From the NCBI GenBank assembly GCA_945787105.1, contig CALZGZ010000079.1, positions 1-47,928 on the forward strand: 47,928 nt of DNA. The letters are read 5' to 3'. Shown one piece after another: positions 17,945-26,531 of this stretch. A program made the position numbers and the translations under genes. Source of the DNA: an uncultured Gammaproteobacteria bacterium (GTDB lineage Bacteria; Pseudomonadota; Gammaproteobacteria; Arenicellales; JAANXG01). Position 1 is the first letter of the stretch; every line of letters begins with the position of its first letter. Below the pieces are notes generated by a model. The model saw nothing but the letters and a program-made list of their open reading frames with translations. It searched no databases and had not been told where the DNA came from.

Positions 17945-18717
17945 GCCTGCAAGAATTCATCCCAATGGGGCTTGTTTTCCTGGCGCAACGTATCACGAAC
18001 TCGATCACACTCGCGCTCCCAGTTCTGCACGGTCAGATTGCCCCTGATGAGTTCCCATCGAAGGTAAATCAGGTAGGTATTCAACGCATCGGTTTCACAG
18101 TAGTTTCGGATCTGATCGATCTCCCCAGCTTGATATTGCTCCCAGACGTTGGCCCCGCTTTGCCCCATCTTTCCCGGTAACCCAAGCAATAATGCAACTT
18201 GATCCAGTGACGCGTATTGACGGGCCTGATACCCGGACAGCACGTCCATTAAGTCCGTGTGCCGATAATGGAAGCGATTCAAATAGTTGTTCCAGCGGAA
18301 ATCGCGATCGTCATCACCCACATCCCAATAACGGGGTGCCGCAATACCGTTAATGAGGGCCCTGTAGTGCAACACCGGCAAATCGAAGCCGCCACCATTC
18401 CACGACACCAAGGTTGGCGTATAGCGCGCGACGCCGTCAAAAAACCGGGTCACCAATTCGGACTCTTGGGAATCCGGCGTACCCAAAGACCATACCTTGA
18501 AGTTCTCGTCTTTACGCAGCACCGCAGAGATGGTCGCTATCTTATGAAAATGCGCGGGTAAAAATTCCGCGTCCGTCTGTTCGCGGCGTTTGGTGAACAT
18601 GATCTGAGCGACCTCGGCATCGCTCAATTCATTCAGTCCGTAGACGCGCCGCCCGCCTTCGGTATCCGGAACCGTTTCGATGTCAAACGCTAATACATTC
18701 ACAGAATTCACCCACAT
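17935..18717 (-). CDS. Predicted 3'-5' exonuclease, PolB-like DEDD family
   Basis: 260 residues. Exo I is LAFDIETVPD, Exo II region is SWNGGGFDLPVL (with the WNG typical of this family), and Exo III is YCETDALNTYLI. It belongs to the stand-alone relatives of the family-B polymerase proofreading domain, uncharacterised but widespread in proteobacteria. The first in-frame ATG (18715-18717) lies within the end of element copy 4. The conserved part begins at Asn6 (NVLAFDIE), and a GTG at 18702 is an alternative that would exclude the element. Either way the element now forms the immediate upstream region. Confidence 0.85.
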   Translation of the reverse strand: MWVNSVNVLAFDIETVPDTEGGRRVYGLNELSDAEVAQIMFTKRREQTDAEFLPAHFHKIATISAVLRKDENFKVWSLGTPDSQESELVTRFFDGVARYTPTLVSWNGGGFDLPVLHYRALINGIAAPRYWDVGDDDRDFRWNNYLNRFHYRHTDLMDVLSGYQARQYASLDQVALLLGLPGKMGQSGANVWEQYQAGEIDQIRNYCETDALNTYLIYLRWELIRGNLTVQNWERECDRVRDTLRQENKPHWDEFLQAWH

Positions 18718-18908
18718 ATTGCACTAGGGATCCCGGATGATGGCGCAGGGACATGCCCTGCGCGTCGTCGCAGGGTCGGGATGCCCCGCCTCTATTCTTA
18801 CCAAGCCACCTGGAACATCGAATGGCGCCATTTATTGGAATAGACACTGCCGCCTCCGCCCGGTGTATTGCCGTGACTAGGGGCGGGGCGTCTTGGCGCG
18901 ATATGCGC
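18711..18908. mobile_element. MITE-like repeat element, copy 4 (cysM/exonuclease junction)
   Basis: The left end is CCCACATATTGCACTAGGGA; the right end is TCTTGGCGCGATATGCG. It is a short version of about 198 bp, lacking the internal ATAGC/GCTAT palindrome. It retains the GGATCCCGGATGATGGCGCA block and the block TTCTTACCAAGCCACCTGG and following bases, both shared with copy 2. No clear target duplication is visible. It lies 14 bp beyond the cysM stop and supplies the possible ATG of the exonuclease gene. Confidence 0.75.
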
Positions 18909-18921
18909 ATCAGGCACTTGC

Positions 18922-19806
18922 TCATGCTGGATAAACGCCCGTCGAAATGTAGCGATCCCCACGATCACAAACAATACTAACGATTACCGCATCCCGCACC
19001 TCTGCTGAGACACTCAGCGCTGCGGCCATAGCGCCACCCGAAGAGACCCCACAAAAGATACCCTCTCGGCGCGCCAACTCACGCATGGTTTGTTCCGCTT
19101 GTTCCTGCGACACGTCTATTACCCTGTCCACCCGGCTCGCATCGAATATTTTTGGAAGGTATTCCTGTGGCCAGCGCCTGATTCCCGGGATCGATGCGCC
19201 CTCAACGGGCTGTACGCCGATGATCTCGACGTGCGGATTTTGTTCTTTGAGAAACTTGGAAACACCCATAATCGTTCCGGTCGTGCCCATTGAACTGACG
19301 AAGTGAGTGATCTGTCCGTCGGTATCTCGCCAAATTTCAGGTCCGGTGCCCAGGTAATGTGCATCGGGATTGTCGGAATTTGCGAATTGGTCGAGGACCC
19401 TTCCCTTTCCGTGCTGTTTCATGTCCTGCGCCAGATCTCGCGCCTCCTCCATGCCGCCTTGTTTTGAAACCAAGATGATCTGCGCCCCGAAGGCCTTCAT
19501 TGCCGCACGACGTTCCTCACTCATATGCTCGGGCATAATCAGAGTCAGTGAGTAGCCCTTGATCGCAGCCGCCATCGCCAAGGCGATGCCTGTGTTGCCG
19601 CTGGTCGCCTCAATGAGGGCGTCTCCAGGGTGAATCTCGCCGCGTACCTCGGCGCCTTTTATCATATTCAGCGCCGGCCGGTCCTTCACTGAACCAGCCG
19701 GATTGTCTCCCTCCAGCTTCGCGTAGATGATATTTGTAGTGTCACCCAGTATGCGTTGCAGTTGGACAAGTGGTGTATTACCGACAAAATCTTCCAGCGT
19801 ACTCAT
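18922..19806 (-). CDS. cysM: Cysteine synthase B
   Basis: 294 residues. The PLP lysine is Lys41 in NPAGSVKDRPA. The substrate loop EATSGNTGIALAMAAAIKGY and the phosphate-binding GTTGTIMG are clear. EGIFCGVSSGGAMAAAL completes the fold. It is the CysM rather than CysK type by its length and the RRWPQEYLPKIF region. It makes cysteine from O-acetylserine (or O-phosphoserine) with sulfide or thiosulfate. It lies 9 bp after recJ on the same strand. The stop is native, outside the neighbouring element. Confidence 0.94.
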   Translation of the reverse strand: MSTLEDFVGNTPLVQLQRILGDTTNIIYAKLEGDNPAGSVKDRPALNMIKGAEVRGEIHPGDALIEATSGNTGIALAMAAAIKGYSLTLIMPEHMSEERRAAMKAFGAQIILVSKQGGMEEARDLAQDMKQHGKGRVLDQFANSDNPDAHYLGTGPEIWRDTDGQITHFVSSMGTTGTIMGVSKFLKEQNPHVEIIGVQPVEGASIPGIRRWPQEYLPKIFDASRVDRVIDVSQEQAEQTMRELARREGIFCGVSSGGAMAAALSVSAEVRDAVIVSIVCDRGDRYISTGVYPA

Positions 19807-19815
19807 CGGGCGATG

Positions 19816-21516
19816 TTAACACGGCTCGATGTGTTCGATGATCAGCTGCGGTGCGCGTATACCCCGATATTCGTTGACATCGAGCCGATATGCCAAATGC
19901 AATGAGGCCGCCGGCGGTGCCGGATGGTTGTCGAAGTATCCAAACGCGATGGCATCCAGAATTCTCTTTCCTTGCGGTCGCCGGACGCGGAGTTTCAAAT
20001 GCCGCAAACCGACGGTACGTTGCTCAATGACCTCGAATTGATCGTCGAATATTGGTTCCGGAAATTGCTGGCCCCAAGGTCCGGACGTACGTAACAACTC
20101 GGCAAACTCGATACCCAACTCATCGTCGTTCAAGGAACCGTCACTAAGTAGCGCCTCCGGCGTGTAGTCTTTACCAAGTACATCAGCGACTGCTCGCTCA
20201 AACACCTGCCGAAACTTGTCTAACGTTTTCTCTTCGAGCGACAATCCGGCGGCCATCGCATGTCCCCCAAACTTATTCAACAAATCCGGATGCTGCGTGG
20301 CGATACCATCCAACAGATCCCTGATATGCAAACCATCTACAGAACGCGCCGACCCTTTGACGATACCAGTGCCATCCGGTGCAAATGCCACCGCCGGTCT
20401 GCCGGTACGCTCGCGGACTCGAGATGCCACCAGCCCGACAATGCCTTGATGCCAAGTGTCGTTGTACAGGCATATCGCCGTCGGAAGGGCTCCATTCAAA
20501 TGGAGTTGATTGACGACTTCATTAGCTTGCTGCTGCATTGCCGACTCGATCTCGCGACGTTCCTGGTTTAGTTTGTCCAATTTTTCCGCGATTTCACGCG
20601 CCTGATCAACGTCATCGGCTAACAAACATGCAATTCCATGCGACATATCCTCCAGGCGGCCCGCAGCATTGAGCCGTGGCCCAACCGCGAAACCGAGATC
20701 TCGTGCGGTAAGACCGGGATACGTTCGATTGGCAGTTTCGAGAATTGCTTTGATGCCCGGCCGACAACATCCAGCATTGATACGCGCCAGACCTTGTGCG
20801 ACCAAAACTCGGTTGTTGTAATCAAGCGGAACTAAATCAGCAACCGTACCTAATGCCACGAGATCCAGCAACTCGGCAAGATTAGGTTCCTTGATCCTGT
20901 GATGGGTAAACCAGCCCAATGCCCTCAAGCGTGCGCGTAACGCCATTAAAACATAAAAGATAACCCCCACACCCGCCAGTGCTTTGCTCGGAAACGCATC
21001 ACCGGGAAGATTGGGGTTAACAATCACATCCGCGGTCGGCAACTGCGCGCCGGGAAGATGATGGTCAGTGATAATTACCGACATACCTAATTCTTGAGCT
21101 ACGCTCACCCCATCGATACTGGCGATACCGTTATCCACGGTAATCAGGACATCGGGCTGTTGCGCGGCCGCGACGCCAACGATCGCCGGTGACAAACCAT
21201 AGCCATACTCAAAACGGTTTGGCACCAGGTATCCAACGTTGTTTGCGCCCATGCGTCTTAGGCCGAGAACACCCACCGCACATGCGGTCGCTCCATCAGC
21301 ATCGAAATCGCCGATGAATAGGATGTGTGCATCCGCATCGAGGGCTTGTTCCAGCAACTCTGTCGCCGCTTCAACGCCTGTCAAGCTCACCGGTGGGAGC
21401 AAACGATTGAGCGAATAGTCCAGTTGCTGAGCACTGGTAATTTGGCGGCCCTGGTAAATCCGGGCAAGCGTGGGATGCAGTCCCGCCAAGCGTGTATCGC
21501 GGACCGTCCGTCTCAC
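19816..21516 (-). CDS. recJ: Single-stranded-DNA-specific exonuclease RecJ
   Basis: 566 residues. DHH phosphoesterase motifs are present: IGDFDADGATA, VDNGIAS, DHHLPG and the GHAMAAGLSL of the DHHA1 domain. A C-terminal OB-fold ends AYRLDVNEYRGIRAPQLIIEHI. It degrades single-stranded DNA 5' to 3' in recombination and repair. The start is a GTG at 21516 with a weak ribosome-binding site, 28 bp after the upstream gene. The peptide aligns with RecJ from its tenth residue or so. Confidence 0.95.
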   Translation of the reverse strand: MRRTVRDTRLAGLHPTLARIYQGRQITSAQQLDYSLNRLLPPVSLTGVEAATELLEQALDADAHILFIGDFDADGATACAVGVLGLRRMGANNVGYLVPNRFEYGYGLSPAIVGVAAAQQPDVLITVDNGIASIDGVSVAQELGMSVIITDHHLPGAQLPTADVIVNPNLPGDAFPSKALAGVGVIFYVLMALRARLRALGWFTHHRIKEPNLAELLDLVALGTVADLVPLDYNNRVLVAQGLARINAGCCRPGIKAILETANRTYPGLTARDLGFAVGPRLNAAGRLEDMSHGIACLLADDVDQAREIAEKLDKLNQERREIESAMQQQANEVVNQLHLNGALPTAICLYNDTWHQGIVGLVASRVRERTGRPAVAFAPDGTGIVKGSARSVDGLHIRDLLDGIATQHPDLLNKFGGHAMAAGLSLEEKTLDKFRQVFERAVADVLGKDYTPEALLSDGSLNDDELGIEFAELLRTSGPWGQQFPEPIFDDQFEVIEQRTVGLRHLKLRVRRPQGKRILDAIAFGYFDNHPAPPAASLHLAYRLDVNEYRGIRAPQLIIEHIEPC

Positions 21517-21546
21517 TATTATTTTGTTATTTGGGCTGATGTTGTT

Positions 21547-22566
21547 TCACTTGTTTGAAGTTAAAAATCGCGACCACGGCGGCCAATTTCGAAGATCCTG
21601 GTCCTGAATCGTGACTGCGCCCAAACCAAAATCCATGATTGTCAACGAGTTCAATTCACGCGCTTTCAGGGCGGCCCACAAGGGACGCCACCATCTATCC
21701 TCCAAATTACGCAATTGCGCACACGCGTAGTCCGGGTCGCCGCTATCGAATACGGACCAGGTATCTCCCAGGACCAAAAGATCTGAACCGACTGATAAGT
21801 TATCAATAATTCCACCCGCATCCTTGGGAGCGGAATTCAATGTTGCGTTGCTTAGCTTGGCCAATCCTCGTGTCAAAGGTTCGTCCGACCACACCCGCCG
21901 CCATACTGCCGCTGTCAGATCCGGCAACTCACCTGAACCCCACGGCCAAATTGTATTGATAGTGTATCGATCTTCCGCCTCTCTGATCGTGTTGACCGGC
22001 GAAGCATGGAATGCCATTTGAATCTCGTTCATCCGCGCATGCCACAACGATTGATTAGTGCCGGCTGGTAGCAGTGCATCCACATCCTTACCGATTGCCC
22101 ACGCGATCGGGGTGGTCACGACACCAGGATCGTCGCGCACTATCAAATACCATTGATCAGAATCCAGGGCATAAACGCGCCATCCATGCTCTTGGTACAA
22201 TCCTTGAATAACCGCGATCAAAGAATTGGCCTCGTCTCGAGTAACCGCCAGCGGCTTGCCCGCGATTAGATATAACTTCGTCAATCGTGGCTGCAAATGC
22301 GCCGGGTCAATGCGCAGACACCAACCTTCGGGGCGTTGATCGGTAATCCCGTAATAACTGACCGCGGCAACTGGCAATCCTCGACCACCCGATTGTTGAC
22401 AATTAAACATTGAAAATGCGACCGACTCGAACGAGTCGGTTTGCAAGGCGCTTACCGAACCACGACTAATTAACTTTTTTAATGCGGAGGAATTGACCGA
22501 CGCCTGGCACGTCCGCATTGCTTGGGACAACCCAGGGATCAAGACAGTAAGATGGCTACCACCCAT
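21547..22566 (-). CDS. Conserved recJ-adjacent protein, phosphoglycerate-mutase-like
   Basis: 339 residues. It begins with a short LTVLIPGL strand typical of this group and includes AFSMFNCQQSGG and WPWGSGELPDL. I recognise it as the family often annotated as 'cofactor-independent phosphoglycerate mutase-like' (COG4255-like), found next to recJ in many proteobacteria. No complete alkaline-phosphatase metal site is evident. The actual function is unknown; the conserved linkage hints at a role connected with recJ or cysM. It is the first gene of the cluster, with an AT-rich upstream region. Confidence 0.6.
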   Translation of the reverse strand: MGGSHLTVLIPGLSQAMRTCQASVNSSALKKLISRGSVSALQTDSFESVAFSMFNCQQSGGRGLPVAAVSYYGITDQRPEGWCLRIDPAHLQPRLTKLYLIAGKPLAVTRDEANSLIAVIQGLYQEHGWRVYALDSDQWYLIVRDDPGVVTTPIAWAIGKDVDALLPAGTNQSLWHARMNEIQMAFHASPVNTIREAEDRYTINTIWPWGSGELPDLTAAVWRRVWSDEPLTRGLAKLSNATLNSAPKDAGGIIDNLSVGSDLLVLGDTWSVFDSGDPDYACAQLRNLEDRWWRPLWAALKARELNSLTIMDFGLGAVTIQDQDLRNWPPWSRFLTSNK

Positions 22567-22807
22567 GCATCTCGAGTGTACAAGAAAATTTAGAATAAAT
22601 ATTCCTAAAAATATCCGGTGCTATAAAGAAGCGGAACTGCGTCGAACTGGTAAACGGCGTTGTTGTTCTTGAAGTGTTACCGAGCACAATATGCTAACTA
22701 TATAGCTTCTGTGCACAACTTCGACGATGGCACACATTGAAACGGCGGCCATGATTCTAAGGTGATGTGCCCCGCGATATAGATTCGCGAACACGCGAAA
22801 CTCGTTG

Positions 22808-23296
22808 TCAAACGCTGCGTTGCAATGTCATACGAATATTGACTTTTCCTCCTTCGCTTCGCGAAATTGTAGAAGACACTACCTCCACAGCTTCCTTTCG
22901 CAGTTGTTCCAGCCATAAAAGCCAACTGTCGAAACTCGCTTCGGTAAGCCACACCTTCACCTGCCCTTCTTGATCTCCCGGCGACATACGGCGAATCACG
23001 CCACGCATCTTTGCGGTTGCCGCCGTGTTTTCAACGACAGTCAAAAGTGGAACATCGTTTTTAGATTTATTGTTTTGCAGTTTCAATAACGGCTTCGCTT
23101 GTTTTGCCTGCTCCTGCATCGACGATAGTGTGGCTTGCTTAGCCGGTACTTGTGTTCGCAATCGCCGCAATGCGTCGTGCCATGGCGCCCACACCAGCGT
23201 ATAAACAAGAATCAGCACTAGAACAACGGCACCTAGAGCTAATACCCGCCGCTCACGGGCGTTTAAATTGCCGAACAATTGTCGAAAATACGTCAT
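22808..23296 (-). CDS. gspM: Type II secretion system protein M
   Basis: 162 residues. A short cytoplasmic start is followed by one transmembrane helix (about 17-36, VLALGAVVLVLILVYTLVWAP), a coiled-coil region, and a ferredoxin-like periplasmic domain. It is the inner-membrane platform partner of GspL. It overlaps gspL by ATGA and is the last gene of the operon. No gspN follows. A 6-bp inverted repeat (TTCGCG/CGCGAA, 22784-22799) lies just beyond the stop without a T-run. Confidence 0.9.
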   Translation of the reverse strand: MTYFRQLFGNLNARERRVLALGAVVLVLILVYTLVWAPWHDALRRLRTQVPAKQATLSSMQEQAKQAKPLLKLQNNKSKNDVPLLTVVENTAATAKMRGVIRRMSPGDQEGQVKVWLTEASFDSWLLWLEQLRKEAVEVVSSTISRSEGGKVNIRMTLQRSV

Positions 23297-24480
23297 CCTT
23301 GCGCCCTGGCGATCTTGAATCGCCCGCTGACTCGGTTGTCTCGTGACCCGGATGACAATAGTTCCACCGCAACCAATGGGTCTTCGGCAAACTTCTTTTT
23401 GAGTGTATCCAGGCCAGCAAAATCCCTAGTGATGCAAGTCACTGTCAGTTCGTTGTCGCGAAAACTAATTTCCTCGATTTTCCCCTGCGCAACAGGTATG
23501 GCACGAGCAACAGCAGATAGTAAGACCTGAAATTCTCCCTCGCCTACATACCCAGACCTCAATTGCTTGAGTCGTTGCTCCATTTGCAGTCTAGGATTTA
23601 CGATGCGGCTGGCATCGGGAAACGTTTCTCGAAACACGGTTTCAATCTGTTCGTTGAGGCGCTTCTCCTGTGATGCGAGTTGGAAATATTCGTAACCACT
23701 GGCGACAAAATAGACAACGAATGCGGCTATCAGCACCGCACCGGCGCTCTTATACCTGCTGACTTCTTGACCCTGATGATGCGGTGTATACGCACCTTGT
23801 AAAACGTTACCAGTGATATCAATGTGCGTATGATGCCTAAGCCACTCTGAAAAATCGGTGCCAATATCCCATTCCCTGATCATCGTTCCACCCATGCCTA
23901 CCAAGTGGCGCGCTATCTCCGGATCTTGACAAGCAATGGCGACGTCTTTGCGAGCAAGGTCATGCCACCACATATCGAGCGAGTAAGTATCCAAGACTAT
24001 TCCTTCATTAGGCCCCGTGCGGATACACACCATGTCTGAATCAGCGCGGACAATGGTCGCGTCGGTCTGTGGATGAATCGGTATTAACAGGTATTCTGGA
24101 ACTAAGGCGTCAACTGGGAATGGTAGTTGACCGATCGCTTGATACCAATTATTGATCTTTGCCTTGTCAAGAATCGCTACGGTAGCGTTCGCCCCCGGTT
24201 TCCAGTCCAGCATCACAAAATGCAGCTGTTCAACATCGCTGGCAAGCGTTTCCTCGAGGGCATAAGGAATCGCGGCCAAGGTCTTGCTGCGACTGCGTGC
24301 CGGGACCTCCACCTTGCGTATCGTCACGTCGTTAGCAGGAGCCACCGCCACCACCTTGTCTATATTCTTGGGTAGCTCCAAAGCGTCGAGCGAGTCAACG
24401 GTACCACGGCCGTCTAAAGTACCGTTATCTTCACACACCACCCACCGATGAGGCTGCTCAATGGCAAAAAAGAAGATCAT
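23293..24480 (-). CDS. gspL: Type II secretion system protein L
   Basis: 395 residues. The N-terminal cytoplasmic actin-like domain (about 1-240) binds GspE. A transmembrane helix lies at about 250-268 (AGAVLIAAFVVYFVASGYEYF). The periplasmic ferredoxin-like domain pairs with GspM. The start overlaps the gspK stop by ATGA, and its own stop overlaps gspM the same way, so the three are tightly coupled. Confidence 0.9.
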   Translation of the reverse strand: MIFFFAIEQPHRWVVCEDNGTLDGRGTVDSLDALELPKNIDKVVAVAPANDVTIRKVEVPARSRSKTLAAIPYALEETLASDVEQLHFVMLDWKPGANATVAILDKAKINNWYQAIGQLPFPVDALVPEYLLIPIHPQTDATIVRADSDMVCIRTGPNEGIVLDTYSLDMWWHDLARKDVAIACQDPEIARHLVGMGGTMIREWDIGTDFSEWLRHHTHIDITGNVLQGAYTPHHQGQEVSRYKSAGAVLIAAFVVYFVASGYEYFQLASQEKRLNEQIETVFRETFPDASRIVNPRLQMEQRLKQLRSGYVGEGEFQVLLSAVARAIPVAQGKIEEISFRDNELTVTCITRDFAGLDTLKKKFAEDPLVAVELLSSGSRDNRVSGRFKIARAQG

Positions 24481-25436
24481 GACAGGCCCCTGCGTCGTCT
24501 GAGTACGGTCACTTTATCGCCATTTGTCTTACGCTGCACAGTGCTCAGCAGAACTGTGGTCAAGCGACCAAATTCTGCTTCGCTTCTTACCTGAAAATAT
24601 TTGCTGTTTATTGTAATCAGTGGTTCGACGTTATTCGATTCGGCGGCCATTTCGGTCCGTGTCAGAAATGTTTCGATATCTCGATACCCCTCTTCACCCC
24701 TACCCTCAATTAACGATTCAACCGCGGCATCCGGTAATATCTCTTTAGTGAGAATCCTCAGCAGCAACGGAGGAGATGTGTTGATATTGATCTTGATATT
24801 GTTTTCCGGTAATGCAGTGATAAAAGGCGATAGTGTGGTCAGTATCTTTTCGTCGAATCCTTTTACCCAGATTAGTTCTCCTATATCGGCAATCATCCGG
24901 TCAGCGGTGCGATAGGAAATATCCAAGCCCAGATAGTCGCTGTCTTCCGCCCCATTGGAGCCGGTTATATCTTGATCTCCGTCAATCCAATCGATGAGCG
25001 CATCGGCTATCGCTTCATTGATCTCCAGTACACTCAAAAGCCGTGTAAATAGCGGATACCAGACTTCGTCACGACCCGATGCAAGATTATTGATATTGAA
25101 CAATCCCTGAAGATCCTGCACTTCGGAAAGCAACGTCCCCTCCTCTACTTTGACTTCGGGCAGTAATACATTCCATGGCTCCAGCAGATGATCGACGTTA
25201 TTTTCTTTCCCGTCTCGTTCCAATATCTTCACCGCCCACTGCTCGGCACCGGTGGCCATTTGAAACCCCTGTTCCGCATCACGTTGATTACTGATTCGTC
25301 GTATTGAGAGGTGCTCTTGTTCGACAAGATAAACGCTCAAAGTCGTAATCAATACCAGAATAAACAATACCGTCAGCAGCGCTACGCCACTAGCCCGCTT
25401 CAACAACGGCGTTTGTATTTGTCGGCGACCTCGCAC
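24477..25436 (-). CDS. gspK: Type II secretion system minor pseudopilin K
   Basis: 319 residues, the usual large size for GspK. The prepilin-like N-terminus is SGVALLTVLFILVLITTLS after a basic leader; cleavage would follow the Gly in ASG. The helical domain includes ADALIDWIDGDQD, the helix-hairpin-like SAM domain of GspK. It caps the pseudopilus tip with GspI and GspJ. The start is a GTG at 25436, five bases after gspJ. Confidence 0.92.
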   Translation of the reverse strand: MRGRRQIQTPLLKRASGVALLTVLFILVLITTLSVYLVEQEHLSIRRISNQRDAEQGFQMATGAEQWAVKILERDGKENNVDHLLEPWNVLLPEVKVEEGTLLSEVQDLQGLFNINNLASGRDEVWYPLFTRLLSVLEINEAIADALIDWIDGDQDITGSNGAEDSDYLGLDISYRTADRMIADIGELIWVKGFDEKILTTLSPFITALPENNIKININTSPPLLLRILTKEILPDAAVESLIEGRGEEGYRDIETFLTRTEMAAESNNVEPLITINSKYFQVRSEAEFGRLTTVLLSTVQRKTNGDKVTVLRRRRGLS

Positions 25437-25440
25437 TTTA

Positions 25441-26055
25441 TCAGGTGCCGGTTGCCAGTTCTAACAGACGACGATACTGTCGCCCAGAACCCAACGTAAC
25501 AAGAAACTCTATACCTTCGGGCATCTTCTCTGAATCCGTCCATTCTGACTGAACCTCGAGAACAGCATTGTCATTGTAGCCCCAGAAAGAGATTACGACT
25601 TCTGATAAGTCCTCCAGTAATATTCGCTCGTACTCTGTGCTGTCTTGATCTCGATCGAGCACCCTCCAGGTGATGCGTGATAACTGACCATCATTAAATC
25701 GCCATGCTACTCGCTGTAGACGCTGAATATTGTTCATCGCTGCGTTCGGTTGTGCTGAGGTAAACCGAAGCAGTTCCCCAGGACCAAGGTCCAAATCGGT
25801 CCCGGAAATCAACGCGGCTTCTTTGTCGCCAAATCCGTCTCGAACCGGTCGAATCAAGGCATAACGCAGGTCCCGCTCCAACAGCATCATGACATTTTGC
25901 AAATTCTTCAGTTCCTCATTTTTTTGTTCGACTATCACACGGTTATCAATAAATCGATTCAACGTGCCGTAGCTTATCGCAGCGATAATAGCGAATATGC
26001 CGATGGCAACCATCATTTCCAGCAGTGTAAAACCCCTATGACGACGCATATTCAT
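25441..26055 (-). CDS. gspJ: Type II secretion system minor pseudopilin J
   Basis: 204 residues. The prepilin leader is MNMRRHRG, followed by FTLLEMMVAIGIFAIIAAISYG with the conserved Glu at +5. The C-terminal beta domain has the GspJ pattern VAWRFNDGQLSRITWRVLDR. It is part of the pseudopilus tip. The start overlaps the gspI stop by ATGA. Confidence 0.92.
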   Translation of the reverse strand: MNMRRHRGFTLLEMMVAIGIFAIIAAISYGTLNRFIDNRVIVEQKNEELKNLQNVMMLLERDLRYALIRPVRDGFGDKEAALISGTDLDLGPGELLRFTSAQPNAAMNNIQRLQRVAWRFNDGQLSRITWRVLDRDQDSTEYERILLEDLSEVVISFWGYNDNAVLEVQSEWTDSEKMPEGIEFLVTLGSGRQYRRLLELATGT

Positions 26056-26531
26056 TTTTCCGTGGAATTACCCTCGGTCGATGGTGATGGTTGTTCCGTG
26101 GAATCACCCTCGGTCGATGGCGACGGTTGTGCCGCGGAACTACCCTGGGTCGGTGGTAGTGGTGGTATGTACCGTGCCAAGTAACCGAACATCCGTGCCG
26201 CGATACGCTCATGGTCGGTGTCGCTAAACACATCGACATCAATACGTAATAAATCAGGGTCAGTGGTAGTACTGATCTTCTGGCGCAGATACCAGGTACG
26301 TCCCCCCATAGACATTTGCTGATCGGATTCAGTGGCAGCCGGCCAGACTCGAGACAACCGAAGTTCCGCCAGGTGATTACTAGCTACCCACGACCCTATG
26401 AGTCGCTCTTCACTGATCTGCAACACCACTGCCGTGCTGCCTATTACCTTGCTGAGGGCACCGAGTCCTACCGAGACGATCAACAGTGCGGCAAGTATCT
26501 CCAATAACGTGAAGCCTGCGCTAGCCCGCAT
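26052..26531 (-). CDS. gspI: Type II secretion system minor pseudopilin I, start codon supplied by an element
   Basis: 159 residues. The prepilin leader MRASAG precedes FTLLEILAALLIVSVGLGALS, with Glu at +5. The ATG at 26529-26531 and the first two codons belong to the end of the inserted element (26525-27034) and its CTAG flank. Deleting the element joins the end of gspH to this gene and gives MKQGSAGFTLLEI, a normal GspI leader, overlapping gspH by 14 bases. The C-terminus carries a Pro/Ser/Thr/Glu-rich tail of about 37 residues from three 36-bp tandem repeats (26058-26165), longer than a typical GspI. Confidence 0.9.
   Translation of the reverse strand: MRASAGFTLLEILAALLIVSVGLGALSKVIGSTAVVLQISEERLIGSWVASNHLAELRLSRVWPAATESDQQMSMGGRTWYLRQKISTTTDPDLLRIDVDVFSDTDHERIAARMFGYLARYIPPLPPTQGSSAAQPSPSTEGDSTEQPSPSTEGNSTEK
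26058..26165 (-). repeat. Three tandem 36-bp repeats in the 3' end of gspI
   Basis: Units at 26058-26093, 26094-26129 and 26130-26165. The first two differ at few positions and the third is more diverged. Translated on the minus strand they give a repeated PSPSTEGDSTEQ-type tail. The 36-bp period keeps the frame, so the copy number can vary without disrupting the gene. Confidence 0.8.

Noticed and set aside
22784-22799. TTCGCG/CGCGAA hairpin as gspM terminator
   Set aside because: No T-run follows on the minus strand and the stem is only 6 bp; mentioned under gspM only.
26058-26165. 36-bp tandem repeats as a CRISPR array
   Set aside because: No spacers; the units are in frame within gspI.
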